Source of the DNA: Alkalihalobacterium sp048323755
GTDB lineage: Bacteria; Bacillota; Bacilli; Bacillales; Bacillaceae_F
Direction: 5' to 3'
Assembly: GCF_048323755.1 (NCBI RefSeq)
Contig: NZ_JBLWFS010000012.1
Coordinates: forward strand, 59,997-123,996
Length of the DNA: 64,000 nucleotides
Shown here one piece after another: positions 26,961 through 34,971 of the stretch (its first letter is position 1; each line of letters starts with the position of its first letter). Under the pieces are notes generated by a model. That model did no database searches and was not told the origin of the DNA. It worked only from the letters and a program-made list of their open reading frames with translations. Position numbers and translations under genes: made by a program.

Positions 26961-26996
26961 AAAAGCAGACGAAGGTTAAATCGTCTGCTTAATCTA
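26961..26996. terminator. Hairpin between convergent spoIVFB and receiver gene
   Basis: Perfect arms AAGCAGACGA / TCGTCTGCTT with an 8-nt loop. It lies between convergent genes and probably serves both. Confidence 0.75.
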
Positions 26997-27001
26997 TGTT
27001 T

Positions 27002-27391
27002 TTAATTGCCATTTTGGTATGTAAGAGTATTACTTTTGAGTGTGAAATTTAGCTTTTCTTTTAGATTTGCTATTGAAAAAGGCTTCTGCAAATAAGTGAT
27101 AAAAGTATTACATTCACAGTGATTTACGTTCGACTCAAAAGTAGTAGTAACAATCATACTAATTGGTTTCTTTATTTTTTCACGAACTACTTCACAAAGT
27201 TTTGTAGCGTCCATATCAGCTAATTGATCACTGACGATAAGAAAATCAAGATCGTCTGGCAGAGCTCGAAGGAAATCAGGACTGTTATCATAGTGGACAA
27301 CCTCATAACCAAGCTTTTCGATATGATAGGTTATCAACATTGCATGAGCCGGCTCATCTTCAACCAAATAAATAAACGGTTTCCTACCCAT
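27002..27391 (-). CDS. Single-domain response regulator (receiver only)
   Basis: 129 aa, a receiver domain with no output domain. The acidic pair is E11/D12, the phosphoacceptor is D55 (LIVSDQL), the switch Thr is near T83-T84, and the conserved Lys is K103 (LQKPF). An intact site suggests a phosphorelay or protein-protein role, like Spo0F or CheY, but no kinase gene adjoins it. Good GGAGGATTTATG start. It is divergent from rng and sits between spoIVFB and rng. Confidence 0.8.
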   Translation of the reverse strand: MGRKPFIYLVEDEPAHAMLITYHIEKLGYEVVHYDNSPDFLRALPDDLDFLIVSDQLADMDATKLCEVVREKIKKPISMIVTTTFESNVNHCECNTFITYLQKPFSIANLKEKLNFTLKSNTLTYQNGN

Positions 27392-27716
27392 AAATCCTCC
27401 CGCAATATGAAAGAAATGTATAATTATTAATCTATTTATAATTTATATTAACTCTTTGTAAAAAATATAGCAATTTCTTTATTAAAAAATTTACAATTAA
27501 AAAAGAAAAAAATCGAACGATGGTGTTTTTTAACGTTCCTTTTTAGTTAAATTAAGTTTGAGTATTGGCTTCGATCTTATAGGAGCAAGTTTTCCACCTG
27601 AGAAGTAACATGAATGAAAAAATAGAAGAAATCGGACAAAATTGTAGTAACGAATTTCCACTTTAGGGAAGATTACAGTACAATAGGAAGATATAAATTG
27701 AAGTTGGTGATGGCAG
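27392..27716. other. Divergent intergenic region between receiver gene and rng
   Basis: 325 bp, AT-rich, no gene seen. It must carry the promoter for the leftward receiver gene and probably the promoter and leader of rng. I could not assign elements with confidence. Confidence 0.4.
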
Positions 27717-29216
27717 TTGTATCGTATATATTTTAATATGGCAACAAGAGAACGGCGAGCAGCTATTCTAGAAAATGATAAAGTAGTTGAGTTACTTATT
27801 GAGCGTTCGGTTGAAAAGCGAATTGTCGGGAATGTATATAAAGGTCGTGTCGTAAACGTTCTTCCTGGAATGCAGGCTGCTTTTGTGGACATTGGGCGTG
27901 ATAAAAATGCATTTTTATACCGAGATGATTTACTATCGTTTCAGCAGTTGTCTTTAACAGACGAAGAAAAAAAGAAGAAGAATATTAGTGAATTCGTTAA
28001 AAAAGGAGAGGAGCTTCTCGTACAAGTAACAAAGGAAGGGTTTGGTACAAAAGGTCCTCGACTATCTGGTGTTGTTTCGTTTCCAGGTAAGTTTGTCGTT
28101 TATATGCCAAATGGAAATTATATAGGTGTTTCCCGTAAAATTCGTTCGGAAGAAGAAAGAACAAGACTGCATAAATTAGGAGAAGAGCTTACTGAAAATG
28201 AGGAAGGCTTAATCATCCGTACCGTTTGCGAAGGGGCCACACCAGAAGATATTGAGGAAGATATTCGTATTTTACGAGGATTTTGGAAAGACACTTGGAA
28301 GGAAAAGAAAGAAGACAAGCCACCAGCTCTCATCCATCAAGACACCGGATTAATGGAACGGATTGTTCGTGATTTTTCATTGGATCTAGTAGATGCAGTG
28401 TATATAGATAACTTTTATGATTACAAACGGATTGTGGACCTTCTAGGAGAGCACAGAAAAGATAAACTCCATTTTTACCAAGGAAAAGAAAATATTTTTT
28501 CAGCCTTTGGTATTGATAAAGAATTAGACAAAGCCTTGAGACAACAAGTTTGGTTAAAAAATGGTGCCTATCTTATGATCGATCAAACCGAAGCGTTAAC
28601 AGTAATTGACGTGAACACTGGAAAGTTTATTGGAAAAAGCGACTTACAAGATACGATTAAACGAACAAATATTGAAGCGTCAAAAGAAATTGCAAGGCAG
28701 TTGAGACTTAGAGATATCTCAGGGATCATTATTATCGATTTTATCGATATGAAGTCAGAACGAGATCAAATTGATGTATTAAATTATTTTAAAAATGCAT
28801 TGGAAAATGATCGTACGAAGACGAATGTTCTTGGGATAACAGGACTTGGTCTCGTGGAAATGACGAGAAAAAAGATTAGACAAAATTTACAAGACAGCTT
28901 ATCGAAAGTTTGTCCTACTTGTAAAGGAAAAGGATCGGTGCTCTCAAATGAAGCACAAGCTTTTCATGTGGAGCGGTTATTATGGGAATACCGTGGGATG
29001 GATCATGAGGCACTTGTATTAGAATTACCGCCGCATATTTCTCAAGTGTTGCGAGGAAATAAGGATGAGCATTTGAAGCGTTTGGAAGAAGCACTTCATT
29101 ATCGTATTCTTATTTTTGAAAACCGAGAAATGACAGAACAACAATACGAAATTCCATTTTTGGGTAGCCTGGAAGAGGCGAAGAATAAGCTTGAACGGTT
29201 AAGGAAAGAGCATTGA
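27717..29216 (+). CDS. rng: Ribonuclease G/E family endoribonuclease
   Basis: 499 aa. N-terminal S1 domain (VGNVYKGRVVNVLPGMQAAFVDIGRDKNAFLY, about residues 39-70), the catalytic DNase I-like core with DVNTGKF and IIIDFIDM, and the zinc-link CPTCKGKG near residue 400. It cleaves single-stranded RNA 5' to structured regions in rRNA and mRNA processing. B. subtilis lacks this family, while several other Bacillaceae keep it before rplU. TTG 27717 with GGTGA upstream gives the expected MYRIYFNMATRERRAAILEN start; the nearby ATG 27710 is out of frame. Confidence 0.93.
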   Translation: MYRIYFNMATRERRAAILENDKVVELLIERSVEKRIVGNVYKGRVVNVLPGMQAAFVDIGRDKNAFLYRDDLLSFQQLSLTDEEKKKKNISEFVKKGEELLVQVTKEGFGTKGPRLSGVVSFPGKFVVYMPNGNYIGVSRKIRSEEERTRLHKLGEELTENEEGLIIRTVCEGATPEDIEEDIRILRGFWKDTWKEKKEDKPPALIHQDTGLMERIVRDFSLDLVDAVYIDNFYDYKRIVDLLGEHRKDKLHFYQGKENIFSAFGIDKELDKALRQQVWLKNGAYLMIDQTEALTVIDVNTGKFIGKSDLQDTIKRTNIEASKEIARQLRLRDISGIIIIDFIDMKSERDQIDVLNYFKNALENDRTKTNVLGITGLGLVEMTRKKIRQNLQDSLSKVCPTCKGKGSVLSNEAQAFHVERLLWEYRGMDHEALVLELPPHISQVLRGNKDEHLKRLEEALHYRILIFENREMTEQQYEIPFLGSLEEAKNKLERLRKEH

Positions 29217-29242
29217 CTTTAAGCATTTATTTATGGTATCAT
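29213..29242 (+). promoter_or_regulatory. Promoter of the rplU operon
   Basis: TTGACT at 29213-29218 and TATCAT at 29237-29242 with an 18-bp spacer. It overlaps the rng stop codon region and precedes the L21 leader. Confidence 0.7.
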
Positions 29243-29249
29243 ATCTTTT

Positions 29250-29350
29250 GTTAGTTATTTGGATAGCACCCAAAAGCTACAACCGCACAGACCAGGTTTT
29301 AAAAGCTATTCGTGTAGCTACCTGCAAATGGCGAGTCTTAGAAATCGAGG
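29250..29350 (+). ncRNA. Ribosomal protein L21 leader (autoregulatory mRNA element)
   Basis: The leader contains the phrases GGATAGCACCC, AGCTACAACCGCACAGACC and TGTAGCTACCTGCAAATGG just before rplU, matching my memory of the Firmicutes L21 leader family. Two pairings are visible: AGCTACA (29275) with TGTAGCT (29313) and CAGGT (29293) with ACCTG (29320). The family is thought to let L21 repress its own operon. Confidence 0.8.
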
Positions 29351-29362
29351 AGGTGCAAGTAC

Positions 29363-29668
29363 ATGTACGCAATTATTGAAACAGGCGGAAAGCAAATCAA
29401 AGTACAAGAAGGTCAAGAGGTTTACATCGAGAAGTTAAACACTGAAGATGAGCAAGTGACTTTCGACAAAGTACTATTTGTTGGTGGTAACGACGTTAAA
29501 GTTGGAGCTCCATTTGTTGAAGGTGCTTCAGTAACGGCTAAAGTTGAAAAACACGGTCGTGCTAAGAAGATCACTGTTTACAAATACAAAGCTAAGAAAA
29601 ACTACCGTCGTAAGCAAGGTCATCGTCAACCTTACACAAAAGTTGTTATTGAAAAAATCAACGCGTAA
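29363..29668 (+). CDS. rplU: 50S ribosomal protein L21
   Basis: 101 aa, full length. The start MYAIIETGGKQIKVQEGQ and the C-terminal YKAKKNYRRKQGHRQPYT are highly conserved. Strong GAGGAGGTG site. First gene of rplU-prp-rpmA. Confidence 0.98.
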   Translation: MYAIIETGGKQIKVQEGQEVYIEKLNTEDEQVTFDKVLFVGGNDVKVGAPFVEGASVTAKVEKHGRAKKITVYKYKAKKNYRRKQGHRQPYTKVVIEKINA

Positions 29669-29679
29669 TAGGTAAAACG

Positions 29680-30009
29680 ATGATTACAGTTCAAATAGAA
29701 CGTAATGAAAACCGACACATACATTCATTTACGATGAGTGGCCATGCAGAGGCTGGTCCTTATGGTCAGGATATCGTTTGTGCAGGCGCTTCTGCAGTTT
29801 CTTTTGGAGCGATCAATGCAATTGCAGAGCTTTGTCAAGTGGAACCCCACATTGACTTAGAAGGCGACGGTGGCTTTCTCCGCTGTACGGTCCCAGGTGG
29901 ACTAGACGTACAAACCTATGAGAAAGTACAACTTCTATTAGAAGGTATGATCGTAGCCTTACGCTCAATTGAAGCAGAATACAGCAAGCATATTACAATC
30001 CAAAATTAG
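29680..30009 (+). CDS. prp: Ribosomal-processing cysteine protease Prp
   Basis: 109 aa (YsxB family). The catalytic pair is visible as His in MSGHAEAG and Cys in DIVCAGASAVSFG. Prp removes the N-terminal extension of L27, encoded next, whose leader MLKMNLQFFA ends at the known cleavage site before SKKG. Always found between rplU and rpmA in Firmicutes. Confidence 0.94.
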   Translation: MITVQIERNENRHIHSFTMSGHAEAGPYGQDIVCAGASAVSFGAINAIAELCQVEPHIDLEGDGGFLRCTVPGGLDVQTYEKVQLLLEGMIVALRSIEAEYSKHITIQN

Positions 30010-30023
30010 GGGAGGTGAATTCA

Positions 30024-30308
30024 ATGTTAAAAATGAACCTTCAATTTTTCGCAAGTAAAAAAGGGGTAGGTAGTACAAAGAACGGTCGTGACTCTATCTC
30101 TAAGCGTCTAGGTACTAAACGTGCTGACGGTCAAACTGTAACAGGTGGTTCAATCCTAGTACGTCAACGTGGAACTCGCATTTACCCAGGTGTAAACGTA
30201 GGTAAAGGTGGAGACGACACGTTATTCGCGAAAGTAGACGGCGTTGTGAAATTCGAGCGCGTTGGTCGTGATCGCAAACAAGTAAGTGTATACCCAGCAG
30301 CACAATAA
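30024..30308 (+). CDS. rpmA: 50S ribosomal protein L27 (with Prp-cleaved leader)
   Basis: 94 aa. MLKMNLQFFASKKGVGSTKN shows the Firmicutes N-terminal extension cut by Prp before the conserved SKKG. ATG 30024 sits behind an excellent GGGGAGGTGA; GTG 30015 overlaps that site and is not the start. Confidence 0.97.
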   Translation: MLKMNLQFFASKKGVGSTKNGRDSISKRLGTKRADGQTVTGGSILVRQRGTRIYPGVNVGKGGDDTLFAKVDGVVKFERVGRDRKQVSVYPAAQ

Positions 30309-30318
30309 TGCTGTGACA

Positions 30319-30357
30319 AAAACCCGTTGGACTCAATTGAGTTCAGCGGGTTTTTTC
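30319..30357 (+). terminator. Terminator of the rplU-rpmA operon
   Basis: AACCCGTTG.ACTC / GAGT.CAGCGGGTT stem followed by six T. Confidence 0.88.
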
Positions 30358-30384
30358 GCTTTTGCGGGGAGAACATAAAGGGTT

Positions 30385-30630
30385 CGTGGATGTAATCGTG
30401 AGCGCTAGAGGGAAAAATTAGGAGAAAGTGTGAATGAAAGGGAATGAATCGTGAGCGCAAGAGGAAAAAACTAGGGGAAAGCGTGAACGGAAAGGAAAGA
30501 ATCGTGAGCGATAAAGTAAAAAACTAGGAGAAAGTGTGAACGAAAGAGAACGAATCGTGAGCACTAGAGGAAAAAACTAGGGGGAAGCGTGAACGAAAGG
30601 CAAAGGAATGCGCGTGATAACGGAAAAACT
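30385..30630. repeat. 53-bp tandem repeat array, copy 2 (about 5 units)
   Basis: GTGAGCG-type landmarks begin at 30398, 30451, 30504 and 30557, exactly 53 bp apart, with a degenerate fifth near 30614. The internal blocks AAAAACTAGGAGAAAG and GAACGAAAG are the same as in the array at 16498-16880. No open frame of note. Confidence 0.85.
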
Positions 30631-30693
30631 AAGACAACCCATAACCCATACAGTAACCAATGATAAGGCAATCATATTCCGATGCTCTTTCCT

Positions 30694-31452
30694 TTAAACA
30701 TAGTATGATGACTTTCCTTGTCCCATAAGTTTGAAATGTCTCGAGAGAATTTTTCTAATAGAATAAGTTGGGACGATGTTACACCAGTCGTATATTGCTG
30801 TTGTGGTGATACGATGATCGGGAAAAAGCAATGGAGAATTTTTAATATGAATAGATACTAATTCATCTGCTAATTTATGATAAATGTCCATATTCTTTTT
30901 TGCCCTCATGTCATCTAACTTGTTAATAAAGCGCTGGATTTGTGTGGGGAAGATAATAGGGAATTGTAGCGGTGCATGATAGAGGAAAAAGTTTGGATTA
31001 ACGAAAACTAGATGTGATTTAACAGTGGATGTACTAGATGAAAAACCTAGATGATGGAGTAATTGAATAAACATCGATTCAGTTCGTTTTAGCTGGAGTA
31101 AGGGGTTTTTAACTTCGCGTTTAATTTCCGTTGTTGTTAGTGAATACCACTTTTCTTCTTCCATATAGTAGTCACCATCATAATTTTTAACTTCAATTAA
31201 GAGGATGCTTTCACCGGTGATTAGTACAGAGTCAATCTGAAATATCGTATGGTTATGTTCAAATAATAAATCATTCAGAATTAATATGTCACTTCTTAAA
31301 TTCCTTATTAAATAATCAAACTGCAGCTCTCATTGAAAGCCTTTATCTAGACTGTGGTAATAACCTATATCATTTTCAGATAACCTCATGCGTGACACTA
31401 AAATTCGCCACAATTTTAATTCTAATGGTTCTTCTCGCGCTTTAATAATCAT
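30694..31452 (-). pseudogene. NERD-domain protein gene with an in-frame TGA
   Basis: Reading leftward from ATG 31452 (AGGAGG upstream), one frame runs 253 codons and is interrupted only by TGA at 31332-31330 (codon 41, FQ-stop-ELQFDYLIRNL). Restored, it has the NERD nuclease-related core (IDSVLITGESILLIEVKNYDGDYY) and a helical C-terminal half. GGA to TGA would be a one-base change in the usual Gly-Glu phrase of NERD proteins. Internal initiation at ATG 31164 would lack the NERD core. Role of the family is unclear. Confidence 0.75.
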
Positions 31453-31594
31453 TTAAATCCTCCTAGTAAATTTAATAACTCCATTTTCATTTTAGAAAAC
31501 AACATTCCATCCTCAAGCAAGGAAAAAACACTCTTACCTAACAGACAATAATCAGCACAATCAGAGTATTAATTTTCTTCTTTGCAGGAAATTA

Positions 31595-31622
31595 ATGTAT
31601 AAGAGGCTAATTACTTATACAT
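31595..31622. promoter_or_regulatory. Inverted repeat upstream of the HEPN/MNT operon
   Basis: Perfect 9-bp arms ATGTATAAG / CTTATACAT separated by 10 bp, 33 bp before the antitoxin start. A candidate operator for autoregulation; not proven. Confidence 0.45.
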
Positions 31623-31655
31623 GATGAAAAGTAGAATAAAGAGGTGGGTAATCCA

Positions 31656-32063
31656 GTGAAATCTCTATCAGAAATAGAAAAGGCGATAATAGATGAACTT
31701 GTAGACCATCTCAAACCTACAATGATTTATATTTTTGGTTCCTTTGCTAAAGGTACGCAAACTGAAAAAAGCGATATAGATATTGCCTTTTTATCAAAAA
31801 TAAAGCTAACCCATTATGAGAGGTTTATGTTAGCTCAACAATTAGCAGATATCACTAAAAGAGAAGTGGACTTAGTTGATCTCGAGCAAGCATCCACTGT
31901 GTTTCAAGCGCAAATTGTAGGTTATGGAAAGTTAATTTATTGTTCTGATGAAAGAACACGGCAGGAATTTGAAATGCTTACGTTAAAAAAATATGCCAAA
32001 TTGAATGAAGAAAGAAAACCTATTATAGATCAAATAAAAGAGAGTGGAAGCGTATATGAATAA
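31656..32063 (+). CDS. mntA: MntA-type nucleotidyltransferase antitoxin
   Basis: 135 aa minimal nucleotidyltransferase. The motif GSFAKGTQTEKSDID matches GSX10DXD (G28, S29, D40, D42). In the HEPN/MNT (type VII) toxin-antitoxin family this enzyme AMPylates a Tyr on the HEPN toxin. GTG 31656 is chosen because GAGGTGGG lies 7 nt upstream. It overlaps the toxin gene by 8 nt. Confidence 0.85.
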   Translation: MKSLSEIEKAIIDELVDHLKPTMIYIFGSFAKGTQTEKSDIDIAFLSKIKLTHYERFMLAQQLADITKREVDLVDLEQASTVFQAQIVGYGKLIYCSDERTRQEFEMLTLKKYAKLNEERKPIIDQIKESGSVYE

Positions 32064-32469
32064 TGACGTAATCATTAATAAAGTAACCGTCATTGAACGA
32101 TGTTTAAAAAGAATTAATGAAGAGTATGCCAATAATCCAGAAAACTTGAAGAATTACACGAAACAAGATTCTATTATTCTTAACATACAAAGAGCATGTG
32201 AAGCATCAATTGATCTTGCTATGCATTTAATCGCTACAAAAAAGTTAGGCCTCCCCCAAACCAGCAGGGAAGCTTTTGACGTCTTGCATGGAAATAAAAT
32301 CATTTGTGAGAGTTTAAATCAAAGAATGAAAGCAATGGTTGGTTTCAGGAATATAGCTATCCACGATTACCAAAAAGTGAATTTAGCAATCTTAGAAAGT
32401 ATCTTAAATAATCACTTAACAGATTTTCAACAATATACAAAGTCGATCATACAGAATAAAGGAGAGTGA
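32056..32469 (+). CDS. hepT: HepT-type HEPN ribonuclease toxin (DUF86)
   Basis: 137 aa, all-helical. RNIAIHDY gives the complete RX4HXY motif (R98, H103, Y105): Arg/His for RNase activity and the Tyr that the antitoxin modifies. ATG 32056 lies within the end of the antitoxin gene. The pair looks intact and functional. Confidence 0.86.
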   Translation: MNNDVIINKVTVIERCLKRINEEYANNPENLKNYTKQDSIILNIQRACEASIDLAMHLIATKKLGLPQTSREAFDVLHGNKIICESLNQRMKAMVGFRNIAIHDYQKVNLAILESILNNHLTDFQQYTKSIIQNKGE

Positions 32470-32475
32470 AGCAGG

Positions 32476-33210
32476 ATGAAGTTTACTGTACTTGGTTATT
32501 GGCATGGTTTTCCTGAAGCCGGGGAGGCATCTAGTGGATATTTACTTGAGAAAGATGATTTTCGATTACTAATTGATTGTGGAAGCGGGGTAGTGAGTCA
32601 ACTTCAGAACTATTGCCCAATTGAGAAACTAGATGCATTAATCTTCTCACACTACCATCATGATCACTTTTCAGATATTGGTGTTCTCCAATATGCGCGT
32701 CTCATACATAACGCCTGGAAAGCTGAGGACAAAAAGCTTACCGTTTATGGACATATACTTGATAAAGAAAAATATAATCAGCTTTCTTATGAACCGCATG
32801 TCACTGCCATTCCGTATAACCCTGAAAAAGTATTAAATGTAGGACCTTTTACAATTACTTTTTTGAAAACCAAACATCCGGCCCCGTGCTTTGCCATGAA
32901 AATAACAGATGGTAACACAACAATTGTATATACAGCAGACACGAGTTATTTTCAAGAATTGCACCAGTTTGCTTTAGATTGTGATTTACTAATTGCCGAA
33001 TGTAGCTTTTATGAGCATCAAGACCCTACGGCAGCAGGGCATATGAACAGTCGAGACGTCGGTTTACTTGCACAAAAAGCAAATACTAAAAAGCTGTTAT
33101 TAACACATTTACCACACTTCGGTGATCGTAATCAGTTAATCAAACAAGTAAAAGCCTACTATCAAGGTCCTGCAGAACTAGCGAAAACGGGCTGGACATA
33201 TGAAAACTAA
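32476..33210 (+). CDS. MBL-fold metal-dependent hydrolase (YhfI-like)
   Basis: 244 aa, RNase Z-like metallo-beta-lactamase fold. The metal motif SHYHHDHFSD (about residues 57-66) is present, with later ligands in YTADTSYF, CSFYEHQDPTAAGHMNSRD and LLLTHLPH. Substrate unknown. It begins 6 nt after hepT, so it may be co-transcribed. A shared terminator follows. Confidence 0.85.
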   Translation: MKFTVLGYWHGFPEAGEASSGYLLEKDDFRLLIDCGSGVVSQLQNYCPIEKLDALIFSHYHHDHFSDIGVLQYARLIHNAWKAEDKKLTVYGHILDKEKYNQLSYEPHVTAIPYNPEKVLNVGPFTITFLKTKHPAPCFAMKITDGNTTIVYTADTSYFQELHQFALDCDLLIAECSFYEHQDPTAAGHMNSRDVGLLAQKANTKKLLLTHLPHFGDRNQLIKQVKAYYQGPAELAKTGWTYEN

Positions 33211-33216
33211 AGAATA

Positions 33217-33252
33217 AGAAAAGGGTGGAGGCAAAAGTTCCACCCTTTTTAC
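33217..33252. terminator. Bidirectional terminator
   Basis: AAAAGGGTGGA...TCCACCCTTTTT between the convergent MBL gene and small lipoprotein gene. Confidence 0.85.
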
Positions 33253-33266
33253 ATGGATAAAAGATA

Positions 33267-33407
33267 TTAATCTGTTGTTTCAGATTCTTCAATTGGTATG
33301 TCATCGGTTTGATCTTCTGTAAAGTCCTCATCAACTTCCCCGCACGCTGCTAAAACACTAATTGCTAAAGCGCCAGACATTAAAGTAAGTAACCATTTTT
33401 TCTTCAT
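33267..33407 (-). CDS. Very small acidic lipoprotein
   Basis: 46 aa: MKKKWLLTLMSGALAISV then LAAC, a clear lipobox with Cys near residue 22, followed by about 25 mainly acidic residues. TGGAGGG lies 8 nt before the ATG, which makes it a believable gene despite its size. No family recognised. It is convergent with the MBL gene and divergent from pstS1. Confidence 0.65.
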   Translation of the reverse strand: MKKKWLLTLMSGALAISVLAACGEVDEDFTEDQTDDIPIEESETTD

Positions 33408-33640
33408 TATTATCCCTCCATTGAGTTCAGTTTCCTGTAAATCATTAACTCACGAAATGGTGACATTGATCTTGCACAAAAGCATTTAGCTGATGTGATA
33501 TTGCCATCATACTAGAAAAAAGTGGGAAATATAAGAAAGACAAACTAATTTATAGATAATTACAAATCATCATATATTTTCACATATTCTGAATCTGTTA
33601 GTGCTACATAAAGTAAAAATTGGTGTTATATCAATTATTA

Positions 33641-33753
33641 TTAACATTTCGTTAGCTTTAAGTGATTTTATATTATGGGATTATTAAGTAAAGTAAGGCT
33701 TTGTTAATTCAAATATTAATGGATATTTATATTAGTTTAACGTTTTGTTAACG
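33641..33753 (+). promoter_or_regulatory. PhoP-box-like repeats upstream of pstS1
   Basis: TTAACA at 33641 and TTAGCT at 33652 (11-bp period), then TTTATA at 33726, TTAACG at 33737 and TTAACG at 33748 (11-bp period). This matches the Bacillus Pho-box layout of TT(A/C/T)A(C/T)A hexamers with 5-bp spacers. The rest of 33408-33858 is AT-rich leader. Confidence 0.6.
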
Positions 33754-33858
33754 CCTCCTCATGAATTCCTTAATATTCAAATTTTATACTTGTAATCGAA
33801 ATGAAACATAAGAAACACAAAAAACAAAAGTGTGATTTGGAGAAGGAGGAGCAATACG

Positions 33859-34866
33859 ATGAAATTTAGAGGAAGAGTTTTATCCGTAGTTCTAGGGGCT
33901 TCAATTATGGCTTTAGCAGCATGTGGTGGGGGTAACTCATCAGAGCCGACAGCAAACGATGGCGGAACAACAGGAGGAGATAATTCAAACGAAACTCCAA
34001 CTGAAGAAGTTGAAGAAGTCGAAGAGGCTGAGTTGCCATCAGGTACATTACAAATTCGTGGATCAGATACTATGGTTAACTTAGGACAGGCATTAGCTGA
34101 ATATTACATGGATAATGTAAATCAAGATGCTGGTCTTGCCGTAACTGGTGGCGGATCAGGTACTGGAATTACAGCATTAATTAACAATGATGTGGATATC
34201 GCTCAATCTTCACGTGCAATAAAAGAAGAAGAGATTGAGTTAGCAGCAGAAAATGGCGTAGATGTCCATGAGTTTGTTGTAGGGCAGGATGGAGTAGCAG
34301 TAGCAGTAAACCCAGAAAATCCAATTACAGAAATGACAATTGGTCAACTTAAAGATATCTTTACTGGAGTAGTTACAGATTGGTCTGAACTTGGATGGGA
34401 AGACGGTGGAGAAATTTCTGTTTATTCACGTCAATCAAACTCAGGTACATATGTCTTCTTTAATGAGGTTGTAATGGAAACGGAAGACTTTGGAGCTGGT
34501 GCGAAGTTTATGCCTGGTACTTCTGCAATTAAAGAAGCTATTGAACAAGAAGTAAATGCAATTGGTTATATTGGTGTTGGTTATGTCGATGATAACGTTT
34601 CAGCACTTGAAGTTGCATTAGATGAGAACTCAGAGTACTTTTCTCCATTAGACAAAGCAAACGTTGCAAGTGGTGATTATCCAGTTGCTCGTCCACTATT
34701 CTTCTATACAAACGGTAGTCCTGAAGGTTTAGTATTACATTATTTAACTTGGGTCCTGCAAGATGCAGAAGCAACAGCTCAAGTAGAAGCAACTGGCTTC
34801 TTTGAAATCGGTGCATACCAAGAAGGTAATAAGAAAGTTTATTCTGATCTAGGTATCGATTGGTAA
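33859..34866 (+). CDS. pstS: Phosphate-binding lipoprotein PstS (operon 1)
   Basis: 335 aa. Lipoprotein signal ending LAACGGG, a Gly/Asn/Thr/Glu linker (about residues 25-60), then a PstS-type binding domain (LQIRGSDTMVNLGQALAEYY ... GGGSGTGITALINNDVDIAQSSR ... SNSGTYVFF). It captures phosphate at the membrane surface. ATG 33859 has AAGGAGGA upstream. An intercistronic hairpin follows. Confidence 0.93.
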   Translation: MKFRGRVLSVVLGASIMALAACGGGNSSEPTANDGGTTGGDNSNETPTEEVEEVEEAELPSGTLQIRGSDTMVNLGQALAEYYMDNVNQDAGLAVTGGGSGTGITALINNDVDIAQSSRAIKEEEIELAAENGVDVHEFVVGQDGVAVAVNPENPITEMTIGQLKDIFTGVVTDWSELGWEDGGEISVYSRQSNSGTYVFFNEVVMETEDFGAGAKFMPGTSAIKEAIEQEVNAIGYIGVGYVDDNVSALEVALDENSEYFSPLDKANVASGDYPVARPLFFYTNGSPEGLVLHYLTWVLQDAEATAQVEATGFFEIGAYQEGNKKVYSDLGIDW

Positions 34867-34889
34867 TTAAATAATAAACCATATAGCTT

Positions 34890-34918
34890 AGGAATTGCCC
34901 AAACAGGGTAATTCCTAT
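34890..34918 (+). terminator. Intercistronic hairpin after pstS1
   Basis: TAGGAATT.CCC / GGG.AATTCCTA stem without a T-tract, so more likely an mRNA-stabilising or attenuating hairpin that keeps pstS in excess over pstCAB. Confidence 0.55.
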
Positions 34919-34971
34919 AGTTGTGATTGCTGCTAGAATACATGTTTATGAAAAGGTTTGGAGGGGAAACC

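Noticed and set aside
30694..31164. Independent 156-aa gene on the minus strand
   Set aside because: It is the 3' part of the interrupted NERD frame, with no ribosome site at 31164.
31330..31332. In-frame TGA read as selenocysteine
   Set aside because: NERD proteins are not selenoproteins and the position corresponds to a Gly in a Gly-Glu phrase; a nonsense change is simpler.
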